From the NCBI RefSeq assembly GCF_008831285.2, contig NW_022204629.1:1-37014 (forward strand): a stretch of 37,014 nucleotides of DNA. Direction: 5' to 3'. A program made the position numbers and the translations under genes. The stretch's first letter is position 1. The number at the start of each line of letters is the position of its first letter. The notes beneath the pieces are model-generated. The model worked only from the letters and a program-made list of their open reading frames with translations, did not search any database and was not told where the DNA came from. Source of the stretch: Nymphaea colorata. Taxonomy: Eukaryota; Streptophyta; Magnoliopsida; Nymphaeales; Nymphaeaceae. Of the stretch, positions 23,077 to 32,640 are shown piece by piece.

Positions 23077-23286
23077 TTGAAAAGTTGGTAATTTACTTTT
23101 GTCCAGCACTCCATCTACCGCAAGAACTCAGAGACCATCTTGGGGAAAGGTTATCCATCCTAGGCTAAAGTGGTTGAGGTGCTGTTATATCATGTTAAAG
23201 AACCTTTTCTGTTTCATAGGCTGAAGCCTTCAGTATTTACATATGTCCTGCACTTGATCTGCCGCAGGAGTTATCTTGGAGGAAAG
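23077..23286 (+). repeat. Duplicated terminal LRR exon with splice signals
   Basis: The 73-bp segment 23077-23149 (encoding LEKLVIYFCPALHLPQELRD) is followed by a related segment 23220-23286 (encoding AEAFSIYICPALDLPQELSW). Copy 1 ends GGAAAG|GTTATC; copy 2 is preceded by TTTCTGTTTCATAG|G, a good acceptor, and ends GGAAAG|GTAACA, a good donor. This is consistent with an exon duplicated together with intron borders. Confidence 0.6.
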
Positions 23287-23550
23287 GTAACAATTATCCG
23301 ATATGTTTTAGTGTTTAAAATCGGTGACAGATTGTAACTATATTTTTTTTTGGTCAAGTATGAATCATTTGCATTTTGTCGGCTCTTTTTTTCTCTCCCT
23401 TTGTTTGATTTAGGTCTTGTATATTTTTTATGTCATGTTTTCCATCTGCAAAAGTAGAGTGAATCTGTAAAAATCAATAGATTGCAACTGCTTTCAGCAA
23501 ACACGATAGAAGTCAATAGGACTTGGTCATGTTGGTGTGGTTTCACTGAG

Positions 23551-23926
23551 AACATCAGCTTGAGAAGCCACAGGAAATGCCTCCCGAAACTGAGAAAGCC
23601 AGTTTTTTTTTACTTTCCCAATGTCAAGTCTTCTGGTGGGTGCAAATAGTATTACTCCTCAACAAAATGATGCAGTAGCAACCACATTTCTCACGGATAA
23701 ACAGGAACAGATCGCCTTCTTCTAGAAGCTTCAATGGTTAAGCAGCCAAGAGACCATCTTGGTGAAGGGTTTACAATTACTAAAATGTTTGTGTGTAAAA
23801 ATCGGTGACAGATTGAAACTAATTTTTTTTTCTTAAACATGAATCTGTTTCGTTTTTTGTCGGCTCTTTTCTTTCCCTCCCGTGCTTGATTTAGGACTTG
23901 TAAAATTTTTATGCCATGTTTTCCAT
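23551..23926 (+). pseudogene. Tandem partial duplication of the CNL 3' end
   Basis: This segment repeats 22902-23447 in the same orientation: ACATCAGCTTGRGA, GCAATGCCTCCC/GAAATGCCTCCC, AAATGATGCAGTAGCAAC, GGTGACAGATTG and the distal TTTGTCGGCTCTTTT..ATGTTTTCCAT blocks are shared in order. Copy 2 lacks most of the exon region 23077-23290 and has extra stops. It starts within the CNL LRR, so it arose by unequal tandem duplication after the gene had its LRR tail. Confidence 0.8.
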
Positions 23927-24065
23927 TTTCTCTTTCACCCACCACACAGTTGGTCTATTAGTTCTTAGCCCATCCAACCACCATTTAATTTTTATGCATC
24001 CACATAATATTTTTCTTCCTTTATTTTTCTTGACTGTCACATCATGATAGAATGGACAGTCATAG

Positions 24066-24070
24066 TATGC

Positions 24071-24103
<33 letters not shown>

Positions 24104-24131
24104 CATATATACATATATATATATATATGTC

Positions 24132-24175
<44 letters not shown>

Positions 24176-24220
24176 TATATACACATATATATGTATATAT
24201 ATATGTGTGTGTGTGTATAT
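24066..24220. repeat. (TA)n/(TG)n microsatellite cluster
   Basis: About 150 bases of TA-rich repeats with interspersed TGTATA and ending in (TG)n. Frames of up to 89 codons inside it on both strands are pure repeat artefacts. Confidence 0.95.
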
Positions 24221-24719
24221 AGAGTTCCAAATCTGTTGGATCCATATCCAAAACCTGTAAGGTTGTTAGCAGAGATGCTCACTTCCTATTGTATTGCTGA
24301 GTCCTCCACCTAAGGCTAATATTGGCAAATATTAAAATCTCTAAGTAAGTGGGCTTGTATTCTTAACTCTTGAGAAGATGCACTAGCCAGTACTATATAC
24401 ATTCCTTCACAATCATTTATAGCTCATGCATTTAAAGATTTCCTTTTACTTCAGGGGGATATATTGAAGTATTAAAATTTTAAATCGTTTGCAATCTGTA
24501 AGGTTCTAAGAAATCACACCAACATGTGCATATAAAGCTTTTTGGCATCGCTTGTTTTATAAGGAAGCAGGCCCTACCTGATGGGTCATTCTTGAATCAA
24601 AATTTCAGAATTATGATTTTATCATATGGGTAGGATTATGAGTCGAGAATCTTAAACGTTTTTTCTTCTCTCTTGGCACATGTTACGATGATTTTAATAC
24701 ACCAATTCCAGAAATGCTT
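24221..24719. other. Unassigned spacer between CNL relic and retrotransposon
   Basis: No homology to the other LTR copies and no ORF. If the 5' LTR had been complete, its U3 and leader repeats would lie here and further left. They do not. Confidence 0.5.
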
Positions 24720-25370
24720 GATAGTCTACAATCCCTATCGCTTTTCAAAAACTTTTCCTTCTTATATACAATAATTATAACAACGAAATCTTAGATGTAT
24801 GTTGTAATAGGAATGACTTTAGATGAATGTTGTGGTAGGAATATTTTACATTCTTTCAATCATATAGGATAAATGCATCCATGCATTCTCACCCACTTTA
24901 TTTCACTTATGATCACAAGCATCTCTCCAAAAGAACTTAAGCAAGAAGGGATGAAGCCCTAGGTAGGTGGTAACCGAATTAGAGCAAAATCTCAAACCTA
25001 CTTAAAGTCTTAAGAGAACACTAAAGTGATTTCAAAATGATTTCACAAGCTTTTCAAATGATATTTACTAGTTCCACTTTTTCCTCAAAACATTTCACAT
25101 TTTCAAGGAACTCTTCAAGAACCTTTTCAAAAGTTTGAAACTTCAAACTTTCAATATTTTCTACACCGCATATAGAATAAAAAAGATGTTTAAGTTAAAA
25201 CGAAATGCATCAATGATAAACATAGCCCTTGGGTTGATTACCCCCAGTAAAGGTGTCGAGAACGGTCGATCCTCGTACCGACAGGCGAGTCCCGTTCTTT
25301 CCTCTTTCAAAACGAAAACCTCATTTTTCTGGAGCACTCCAAAACCAATGAAAATTTTGGGATGCAAACA
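24720..25370 (+). mobile_element. Truncated 5' LTR of Tat/Ogre-type element (3' portion only)
   Basis: This segment is colinear with the reverse complement of 13531-14220 in the isolated LTR. Shared blocks include TTCAAAAACTTTTC, the AGTCTTAAGAGAA block, and GGAGCACTCC with TTTTGGGATGCAAA at the end. It ends CA at 25370, directly before a primer-binding site, so it is the 5' LTR. Homology stops near 24720: roughly the first 2.7 kb of the LTR (U3 repeats, TATA, leader repeats) is missing. The element therefore lacks its own 5' promoter. Confidence 0.82.
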
Positions 25371-25372
25371 GA

Positions 25373-25391
25373 TGGCGACCGTGGTGGGACC
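25373..25391 (+). other. Primer-binding site (tRNA complementary)
   Basis: TGGCGACCGTGGTGGGACC begins 2 nt after the LTR end CA. The leading TGG pairs with the CCA end of a tRNA, and the position is exactly where minus-strand priming should occur. The tRNA species is not established here; an Arg-type acceptor stem is possible. Confidence 0.7.
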
Positions 25392-26169
25392 CGTCATCGT
25401 TTGACTATGATTATAATTGATGCATTTTCACTAATTTGAACATCTCATATATTGCCAATGATAAAGCATGTCCCCTATTTTGGCCTCGACTCCATTGACA
25501 TGTTATTGCATTGTTTGGTGATTGTGATTGTTTTCTTGCACATAGGACTAATTGAGGAGGATCAATCATGTTCACACATATCTATGATCACATACCACCC
25601 TTCTCAATTTAGGAGTTGTTTGAAAACCATGTTTACTCTTCCATTTTAATCTTCAAACTTAGGCAACATTACATTAGAGACAACTCATTTTATATGATTT
25701 CTCATATTTCAAATTCCTCATACCTATTTGTCCCGGTCATCATGTAGCCGGGCTTGGTCTTTGGTGGTAGTACAAGACTAAGCCTTACAACTTAACCACA
25801 CCTTGGGCGGGAAACCCCCTCGTTAGTACCATGAGTGGTAATGTATGGTATATCGACGAGTGATCAAGAAGAAGTTGATGAACTCTACCCTTAGTTGCCT
25901 AAGGAAGAAACTATGCTCGTACTAAGCCATTTGGCTAAGGTATATAAGCATAACTTGATATCGGACTATCGTGACACGAAATTATCTCAATTAGGTTCCT
26001 ATACCCAATTTTCTAAAAAAAAAAAAAATTCATGATAGATGTTGATGTGCGTAAAACCTTATGTGATGATTTACAACCTCATTCCACACATCTACCTCAT
26101 ATTGTCTTTGTCAACCTAGTCAATTTTTTCCACTAATTCAATCTTTATCTTTTAGAGTCATCATTCAAG
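25392..26169 (+). other. Retrotransposon 5' leader, non-coding
   Basis: This is the spacer between primer-binding site and ORF1. No ORF is supported. An A-run lies at 26018-26028. Such long leaders are usual in Tat/Ogre elements. Confidence 0.6.
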
Positions 26170-27354
26170 ATGTATTCTTTCCAACATGGTGTCACATTCC
26201 CTTATGATCACATCCTCTTTTGGGAAGGTCCCGAACGGTCCACCTACATTTCTATTGAGTCTAAACCTTTGGCTCCCGAATGGTATCAGACTTGTCATCC
26301 CACCTTCTCTCGGATGTTTCCTTCTTACTTTGAAGAATGTGGTCTAGAGACAGTGGCAGCTGGAGGAATGCAGTTAGTTGATGGAAATTTGGTACATGCA
26401 ATCGCCGAGCGATGGAACCCAAGGACCTCCACTTTTTGGTTTCCATGGGGAGAAATGACAATATTACTAGATGAATTTGCCGAAATACTAGACCTCCCTA
26501 CCCCAACTTGTGACCCAAATGATCTATTGAAAAAACAATTCCTTATGAACCCAACCAAGGTCAATGCAAATGACCTCATTGCTCACTTTACTGGACGAAA
26601 AACTTGGCTTTGAATAGAAAACCATGAAAATCAAAGCATCAACATGAAAAATTTGTATGAAGAATTTGGAACCTATATTGAACCTTCTACCCTACCTCGA
26701 AAAGCCATAGGGAGAATTAAACATTGTATGATGCTCTGCACAGTAGGAGTGACCCTTTTTACCGATGGAAGCGACCTTTTAAATGTCCGTATTGCCCAAA
26801 TTTTCTGAGTATGGGGGCATAGAGGGACCTGACACTTGTCAGTAGCAATGACAGCCTTAGCCTTCCTTTACCGAGGACTCACCCGCTTTACCATTGGAGA
26901 TACCGACTTCATAGAAGGATGCACAAATGCTTTACAATTATGATTCCTCAAGCATGCGGGACCCCAAGCCAATCTATTCAGAAACACTGATGGATCATTG
27001 ACAAACTTAGAGCAATACCATCGTTTGATCGAACAATTGAATGAAGGAGAGTTCATTTGGGATTATTGTGATCGTCGTCAGAGCCTACCTCGATACACTC
27101 ACCATCATCATGGGCGTACCACACTCTTGGGCCCTTACTTCATAGTTGATTATTGTGCTAATAGATGTATGAGACAATTCTCTCAAAGGTAGAAGATGGT
27201 CTCTGTGCATGCACCAATTGGAGCTATTCTCGAATTCGACGTTAGTTCTCCTCAATGGACGGCATTGTTTGCAGTAGCTCGACAAGAATGGAAGACACAG
27301 ATATCATACACTTGGTTCACAGGCCCAGTGGTGAAGAAGGAATACGCTGAGTGA
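26170..27354 (+). pseudogene. Retrotransposon ORF1: plant-mobile-domain / DUF7745-like protein
   Basis: A single plus frame of about 394 codons runs from ATG 26170 to TGA 27354, broken by in-frame stops at about 26611, 26806, 26827, 26941 and 27190. The first 147 codons are open. The segment LVHAIAERWNPRTSTFWFPW followed by GEMTILLDEFAEILDLP is the characteristic N-terminal block of plant mobile domain proteins (expected pattern: ERW-P-T-TF-P-GEMT-L-D-A-LLGLP). Further on, the frame has the DUF7745-like middle part (DGSDLLNVRIAQIF, TALAFLYRGL). Its place between primer-binding site and gag equals the extra ORF1 of Ogre elements; its role is unknown. Four of the stops fall where TGG (Trp) fits the local pattern, that is G-to-A changes. 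The protein is not part of the gag-pol polyprotein; alternative domain naming is possible. Confidence 0.78.
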
Positions 27355-27560
27355 TGGGATGCCAACCGACCACCATCCATCACTCCCTAAAAAGTTTTAT
27401 GTTGTCAACTTTGTATTCCTTCTGTCGTCGTCATCTTTATTAGTATCTTTGGATGTAACTTTTAAAACTTGTAATGCAATATGAACCTTCATTTTGTCAT
27501 CATTTCCTTAAATAATTCTATTTTCTTGTGTCATAAGGTGAATACTTGAAAGCCAACAAG

Positions 27561-29306
27561 ATGGTTGAAACTAGATCGCAAGCTAAGCAAGCTCCTCAGA
27601 ATGAGGCTTCATCTTCTGAACTCCGGCCAGAAACATTTGGCCTACCAGCAATCAAGCCAGAAGCTTACCATATGTTTCGTTTGTTCATGGAGCGATTCAT
27701 GAAAGAGCAAGAAGAGCAAAAGGCCTTGATAGTTACTCCAGAACCTGAGAATGAAAAGGCAGCCAAGCAGAAAAGAAAGAAGAAGAAGAACAAGTCCTCT
27801 CCTATAGATTAGGATGAAGATTATTTGAGTTCGGATTCGACAATTAGTAAGGAAGAAAAACCTGAACTGCTTCCTTTCAAAAAGAAAAAGACGACAAAAA
27901 GAAGCAAAAAGGGAAAAGAAATTATGATGGAAAGCAGCTCACCCTGTTTGGAAGAGAAACTCAAAAGGAAGAGAAAGCCTACCAAGAAAGACAAAAAGAC
28001 AAAGAAGTACATCACTACAGTAGCTCAGACAGTGAGAGTTCTAAAGAAAAAGTAAAGGAGATCAAGGACAAAAAGAAAAAGACCAAGCCAGAATTGGTTG
28101 AATCAAGTGATGATGAAAGTCCAACTAAGCGCAGATTCTATGAAATGGAGAAAAGAATGAACAATCTTGAGCTTAGGGGGAAGGGGAAACGTTCATACTC
28201 ATGTGAAGACTACTACCTTGGCATTTAAGCAGACTAAGACGTGAAAGGCTTGCCCAGAGAATTCATCAGATATGATGGAACTACTTGCCCACATGTTCAT
28301 CTTTCAACGTTTTTCAATGATTGCTACAAAATTCAGACAAATAACAAAGCTTTGTTCCGATATTTTTCAAGAAGACTTGAAGGCAGTACCGCACAATGGT
28401 ATAAAGAAAATGTCAATCCAATCGAGCTGAAGGAATTTGACAAATTGATTAACATGTTTGTCGAAAGATTTGAACAAAATGCTCCCATAGCTCGAACCCT
28501 CAGTACCATTTGTAGTCTTCATCAGAAATAGGGAGAAAAGGCTTGAGAATTCATCCAAAAATGGAGAATTCAATGCAATAAGATGAAAGAGCCCATTTCT
28601 GAGACACAAGTCTTGTCACTCATCAGGAAAAATCTTGCCCAACGCTTGAAAAGTCTCATCCGCAATGCCCCGATCAAAACCTTTGCTGAGTTGATGGAAC
28701 AAGCAAACTCGATAGAATAAGGAATTGAGGAAGGAGATTTTGATGGAATTATTGCTCCTAAATACAAAGAAGATGGAAAGAAAGGAGGAAGGGCACAGTT
28801 GCCCATACACTTCATAGCCAATGCTGGCATTAGAAAGGATCATGGCAACAACTACAAGCATGACAAGGAAGTCAGTTTCAAGAAGAACTCGCAGTTTCTC
28901 AAAGGCGACGATGAAAGGAAAAACAAACACTGACCGAAAATTCACTCATCTCAGCCAGTCTCGTGAGAAGATCCTCGAATACCTTCTCGCCAAAGGAACT
29001 ATCGTCTTGCCAAAAGTATCTGAGCCTCCGAAAATGATGGGAGAAAATCAAGAAAAACTGTGTAAGTTTCATCGTGCCCTTGGTCATGACACTGAGGATT
29101 GTTTTGTCCTCAAAAATATTATTCAAGACTTCATCAACAAGGATCTCAAGATTGGTGATGATAGCGTCCCTGAGGTGTTGAGGAATCCATTTTCTGACCA
29201 TGAGAAGGCGGCAGTGGCCATGATCACCACAGACATTCTACTTCCATATCATCCGCAGGAGCACATCCGACCTTGTGATGGAAGTAGTCCACATAAAGTC
29301 ATGTGA
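27561..29306 (+). pseudogene. gag: gag of Tat/Ogre-type element, broken
   Basis: Gag forms the virus-like particle around the element RNA. The start is ATG 27561 (MVETRSQAKQ). The N-terminal third is very Lys-rich (27750-28100), followed by a capsid (Retrotrans_gag) core from about 28241 (LPREFIRYDGTTCPH; STAQWYKENV) to 28700 (RLKSLIRNAPIKTFAELMEQ). Near 29058 comes the CX2-like tail KFHRALGHDTEDCFVLKN, the CxxH-GH-C block usual in Tat-lineage Gag. Frameshifts lie near 28005 and 28925. Stops are at 27810, around 28230-28240, and at 28529, 28544 and 28718. The last three look like changed CAG, CGA and CAA codons. The frame overlaps the protease frame at 29303-29306 with a -1 offset. It cannot make a full Gag. 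Confidence 0.88.
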
Positions 29307-30265
29307 CAGATCAAGGTGGGAAACCTTTGGATTTTATTGCTCTGATGAACAGAAAGATAGAAGGTTCTTCCGAAAAACTTTCAATAATCCCAAAGACTTT
29401 TATCTTACAAAGCGCTGATGATGGATCATCAAATGACACTCTGGATGAAGATTCATGCTACTGGGGTAAGGTCCTCCCCTTGAAAGAACATATAGTTGAA
29501 GGAGACTGGATTCGACCCTCTAAGGACCAGTCAACTACCTTTTCAAAGAAGGACCTCTCAAAATTGGGATATGTTCATGAAGATGCTCTTTACATCGTCA
29601 TCCAAGTCAATGGAATGACTGTGCCACATGTATTGATTGACGGAGGAAGTGGCTTAAATATTTGCCCCGATCTCACGGCCAAACCGTTGGGATTTCGTGA
29701 AGACAAATATCGTTCTGATAATTCCAAGATCTATGGATACGATGGCCGAGGCATGAACAGCAAAGGTACCCTCGACATGAATGTGATCATTGAAAATACT
29801 AGCCATTGCATTGTATTTCACATGGTAGATGTACCACCATCATACAACTTGCTTTTGGGACGACCTTGGATCCATCAAGTACGAGGGATCCCATCCACTC
29901 TTCATCAATGCCTAAAATGGAGTTTTGATCCATCAGTCATCACTATCCGTACTGAGGATCCGATCGAGAGGTTGATGCAACCCATGCTCCCTAGGCCAAT
30001 TGATCCCGTGGATGTAGCGAGCATAAGAACAACAAAGAAAAGACCTTTGGAAGAATGGATGCAGAACATGGAGATAGGTGAACCATCCGGGAATGCTTAT
30101 ACTATTTCAAGCAATCATGCAAGTTACCAAGAACACCCATTGTATGTTCATTTCATGAAAAATCCTAAGGGTTTTCAGTTGCTTCTGAAAGGTGGCTACC
30201 GTCCATTCACTGGCCTTGGGAAAAATGAAGATGGCATCTGGCAACCGATTAACATCTCTTTTTAG
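29303..30265 (+). CDS. pro: Aspartic protease region with C-terminal G-patch-like tail (open frame)
   Basis: This 320-codon uninterrupted frame is the best preserved of the element. The first codon shown is GTG; in life it would be read through from gag by frameshift, so the true N-terminus is undefined. The retropepsin block HVLIDGGSGLNICP is at about residues 108-121; the active site is DGGS-type, the variant common in Tat-lineage proteases. YNLLLGRPWIH near residue 190 is the conserved C-terminal protease block. The last 25 residues (GYRPFTGLGKNEDGIWQP) resemble a G-patch, an RNA-binding motif found behind some retroviral-type proteases. The protease would cut Gag and Pol. The frame ends TAG at 30265 and does not continue into RT, which lies in another frame. 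Confidence 0.85.
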   Translation: MTDQGGKPLDFIALMNRKIEGSSEKLSIIPKTFILQSADDGSSNDTLDEDSCYWGKVLPLKEHIVEGDWIRPSKDQSTTFSKKDLSKLGYVHEDALYIVIQVNGMTVPHVLIDGGSGLNICPDLTAKPLGFREDKYRSDNSKIYGYDGRGMNSKGTLDMNVIIENTSHCIVFHMVDVPPSYNLLLGRPWIHQVRGIPSTLHQCLKWSFDPSVITIRTEDPIERLMQPMLPRPIDPVDVASIRTTKKRPLEEWMQNMEIGEPSGNAYTISSNHASYQEHPLYVHFMKNPKGFQLLLKGGYRPFTGLGKNEDGIWQPINISF

Positions 30266-30510
30266 ATGAACATGAGAGGATTGGGATATCATGAAGGAAT
30301 TTGAAGAAGATCTTGGGGGCTAATAGTATTCACTTTTGTTTCAAAATCTTCCCATGAATTTTGTAATTTTAAACATCTTTTTATTTGGTCTCATGAGAAG
30401 ACCCATTCTATGAACTAAGAACCTTTTTTTTATATATATATGTAAATACAAGTAATCTTTTGTTGTCGATTTTAATTTCGTCCAACTCTTTCCTTTATCC
30501 TCTTTACAAG
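30266..30510 (+). other. PRO-RT spacer, candidate intron with strong 3' splice site
   Basis: Stops occur in all frames here, PRO and RT are in different frames, and the spacer is T-rich. It ends with a pyrimidine tract and TTTACAAG|ATGTCGG, an excellent plant acceptor at 30509-30510. Ogre elements are known to carry an intron at this site. The donor is unresolved: GTAAAT near 30442 and GTAATC near 30454 would give introns near the short limit, while a GT further left would need PRO truncation. Confidence 0.45.
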
Positions 30511-31734
30511 ATGTCGGAACTCAATATGTCTCAGTTTATTCTTTTTCCTCGGAAGTCCATCCAGAAAGCATTTATCGAACAAGCAGTCGGTGAAATGAAA
30601 CCTATGGCAATACCCGAGTCAGAATTACCACAATTCACTCAGATTCAAAAACAAGAACATCCCTTATCCTTAGTTAATGATCCAATTGAAGAAATTAATA
30701 TTGGAACCAGTGAAGATCCTAAAATTTTTCAAATTTGCACCAGTTTGTCAGTGGATGAGAAGAAAAGATTGGTGGACTTTCTTATAAGTAACCAAGAAGC
30801 TTTTGCTTGGACTTATGAAGATATGCGAGGCTTAGACCCCCAGTTGGTCGAACATCGTTTGCCCTTAAATCCTAACTGCAAGCCGATTAAGCAAAAATTA
30901 CGCAAGCTTGACCCTCGACTAGAAGGCCCTGTAAAAGAAGGACTAGAGGACTTGCTAAAGGCAAAATTCATTCGTGCCATTGATTATCCCGAATGGTTGG
31001 CGAACATCGTGCTGGTCCCTAAGGAAAATGGTAAAGTCAGGTTGTGCATTGACTTTCGAGACTTGAACAAAGCCACACCAAAGGATGATTATCCTCTTCC
31101 AAACATTGATCTATTGGTAGACTGTACTGCAGGCCATGCAATGTTTTCTTTCATGGATGGATATTCGGGATATAACCAGATCAAATTAGTAGTCAAAGAT
31201 CATCCTAAGACCGCTTTTACTACACCCTGGGGCACTTTTTATTACACAGTAATGCCATTTGGGTTGAAAAATGCTGGAGCAACCTATCAAAGAGCCATGG
31301 CTGCCATCTTCTATGACCAGATGCATAAAATCATGGAAGCATATATCGATGACATATTGATCAAATCCAAGACAAGAGAAGATCACATTGAAACTCTTGC
31401 CCAAGTATTTGAGAGGCTTTTACAATACAAGCTTCGCCTGAATCCTTAAAAATGTGTATTTGGGGTTGAGTCAGGTAAGCTGTTGGGTTTCATGGTCAGT
31501 AAGAAGGGAATTGAAATGGATCATACAAAAGCTAAGGCAATAATCGATATGCCACCACCTACCAATATCAAGGAGTTGCGAAGCTTGCAAGGACAAATCC
31601 AATTTATCAGACGATTCATTTCCAATCTGGCCATGAGATGCGAACCATTCAATCAGCTGCTGAGGAAGGTGTCAAGTTTGAATGGGGTTTTGAATGCCAA
31701 CAGTCATTCGAAAGGATCAAGAAATACCTTCTAA
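30511..31734 (+). pseudogene. pol: Reverse transcriptase domain
   Basis: Copies element RNA into DNA in the particle. The frame from ATG 30511 is open to 31449, then one stop (TAA, in LNP*KC) and it continues in the same frame to 31734. RT motifs in order: YPEWLANIVLVPKENGKVRL, CIDFRDLNKATPKDDYPLP, motif A FMDGYSGYNQI, motif B PFGLKNAGATYQR, catalytic YIDD at 31342-31353, LGFMVSKKGIE, and thumb (LRSLQGQIQFIRRFI). All three catalytic aspartates are present. Near 31660-31675 the frame shifts into the RNase H frame. The LNP*KC stop fits a CAA-to-TAA change. Confidence 0.93.
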
Positions 31735-32190
31735 ATTCACCAATTCTAAAACCACCAACATTGGGTAAACCATTGCTGCTTTACATCACAGTGAATGAGT
31801 CAGCATGTGGCGGTTTTTTGGCACAATATGAGGAAGGAAGTCGCATCGAACATGCAATCTATTACATTAGCAAGACTTTTGTTCAATACGAAAAGAAGTA
31901 CTCTCCAATAGAGAAAACTTGTCTGGCATTGGTTTGAATGTATCAGAAGTTGAGACATTATTTATTAGCTTGTGAGGTCAAGATACTCTCCAAACTAAAT
32001 CCTCTCAAGTACATCTTGAAACAACCATTCCTTAATGGGCGTATCGCCAAATGACAAGTTCTGTTGATGCAATATGATCTTGAATATGTGTCTCAAAAGT
32101 CAATCAAAGGACAAGCAATTGCAGATCAGTTAGCAGACTTCCCTCAGTACGAAGAAATCAGAACAAATGATGAGTTTCCAGATGAACATG
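31670..32190 (+). pseudogene. First RNase H domain (degenerate) and tether
   Basis: This is the ancestral Ty3/gypsy RNase H, following RT. It reads FEWGFECQQSFERIKKYL, PLLLYITVNESACGGFLAQ, HAIYYISKTFVQYEKKYSPI and later LEYVSQKSIKGQAIADQLAD. The place of the catalytic Asp in the usual TDAS block is TVNES, so activity is unlikely. In Tat-lineage elements this domain is generally degenerate and acts as a connection, with a second RNase H downstream doing the work. Two in-frame TGA stops (31936 and 32053) sit at positions where Trp is normal for the family (LVW-M-Q and AKWQ-L), as G-to-A changes. Confidence 0.85.
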
Positions 32191-32199
32191 TACTAAGAT

Positions 32200-32640
32200 T
32201 GGAAATGGTTCTGACATGGAAGATGTACTTTGATGGGTCCAGAAATGTGATGGGAGCAGGCATAGGCATCTTACTCATCACTCCAGAAAACGAAATGATT
32301 CCGTACTCTTTGAAACTTGATTTTCCATGTACCCATAACATGGCTGAATATGAAGCTCTCATACAAGGACTTCGTTCTTTATTGAGTTTTCAAGTGAAAA
32401 AAGTGCATGCCTTCGGCGACTCTCAGCTTATTATAAACCAAGTGAATGGAGAATGGCAAGTCAAAGATGAAAAGTTGGTGCCATATCAAGAAATTGCTAC
32501 CTCCTTAATTTGTCAATTCGAAGAAGTACAGTTGGCTCACATAAAGAGAGAAGGTAACCCTATTGCGGATGGCCTCGCGAGCTTAGGATCGACCATCTTT
32601 TTTCGAACCAATGAAGCAATCCGTTCTTTTGAGATTGGAA
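32200..32640 (+). pseudogene. Second RNase H domain, archaeal-type (aRH)
   Basis: This would digest RNA in the RNA-DNA hybrid. The segment lies in an open frame 32064-32987. The four-residue active site is visible: D in MYFDGSRNVMGAGIG, E in NMAEYEALIQGL, D in HAFGDSQLIINQVNGEW, and D in EGNPIADGLASLGS. Domain length is about 130 residues, as in other aRH domains. A second RNase H between the first one and integrase is a recognised hallmark of the Tat lineage, which with ORF1 supports classification as Tat/Ogre. No break is seen within this domain. Confidence 0.9.

Larger units (their letters stand above)
19973..23286 (+). pseudogene. CC-NB-ARC-LRR (CNL) resistance-gene pseudogene
   Basis: Intact relatives are intracellular immune receptors that sense pathogen effectors. 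The start is the ATG at 19973. The coiled-coil domain runs to about 20225, with a frameshift near 20130, and holds the EDVID-like VVYDAEDIIEGY. NB-ARC: P-loop GKGGIGKMTLA at 20584-20616 (second Thr of GKTT is Met), RNBS-A WVCVSE, kinase-2 LLVLGDVW near 20815 (catalytic-type Asp replaced by Gly), RNBS-B KILITSRKK, GLPL motif CGGLPL at 21085-21102, and an MHD-like LHD at about 21487. Leucine-rich repeats occupy about 21630-23150, for example LVKYLDLSNSKVRWLPSSI and CNLRYLGLKW. At least six frame changes and several stops prevent a full product. Usual CNL length is about 900-1100 residues, which the span fits. The Tat/Ogre-like element begins 1.4 kb downstream. The CNL class is clear; the subfamily is not. 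Confidence 0.9.

Noticed and set aside
24037-24313. Several 63-89 codon frames on both strands
   Set aside because: Tyr/Ile/His-rich translation of a (TA)n microsatellite.
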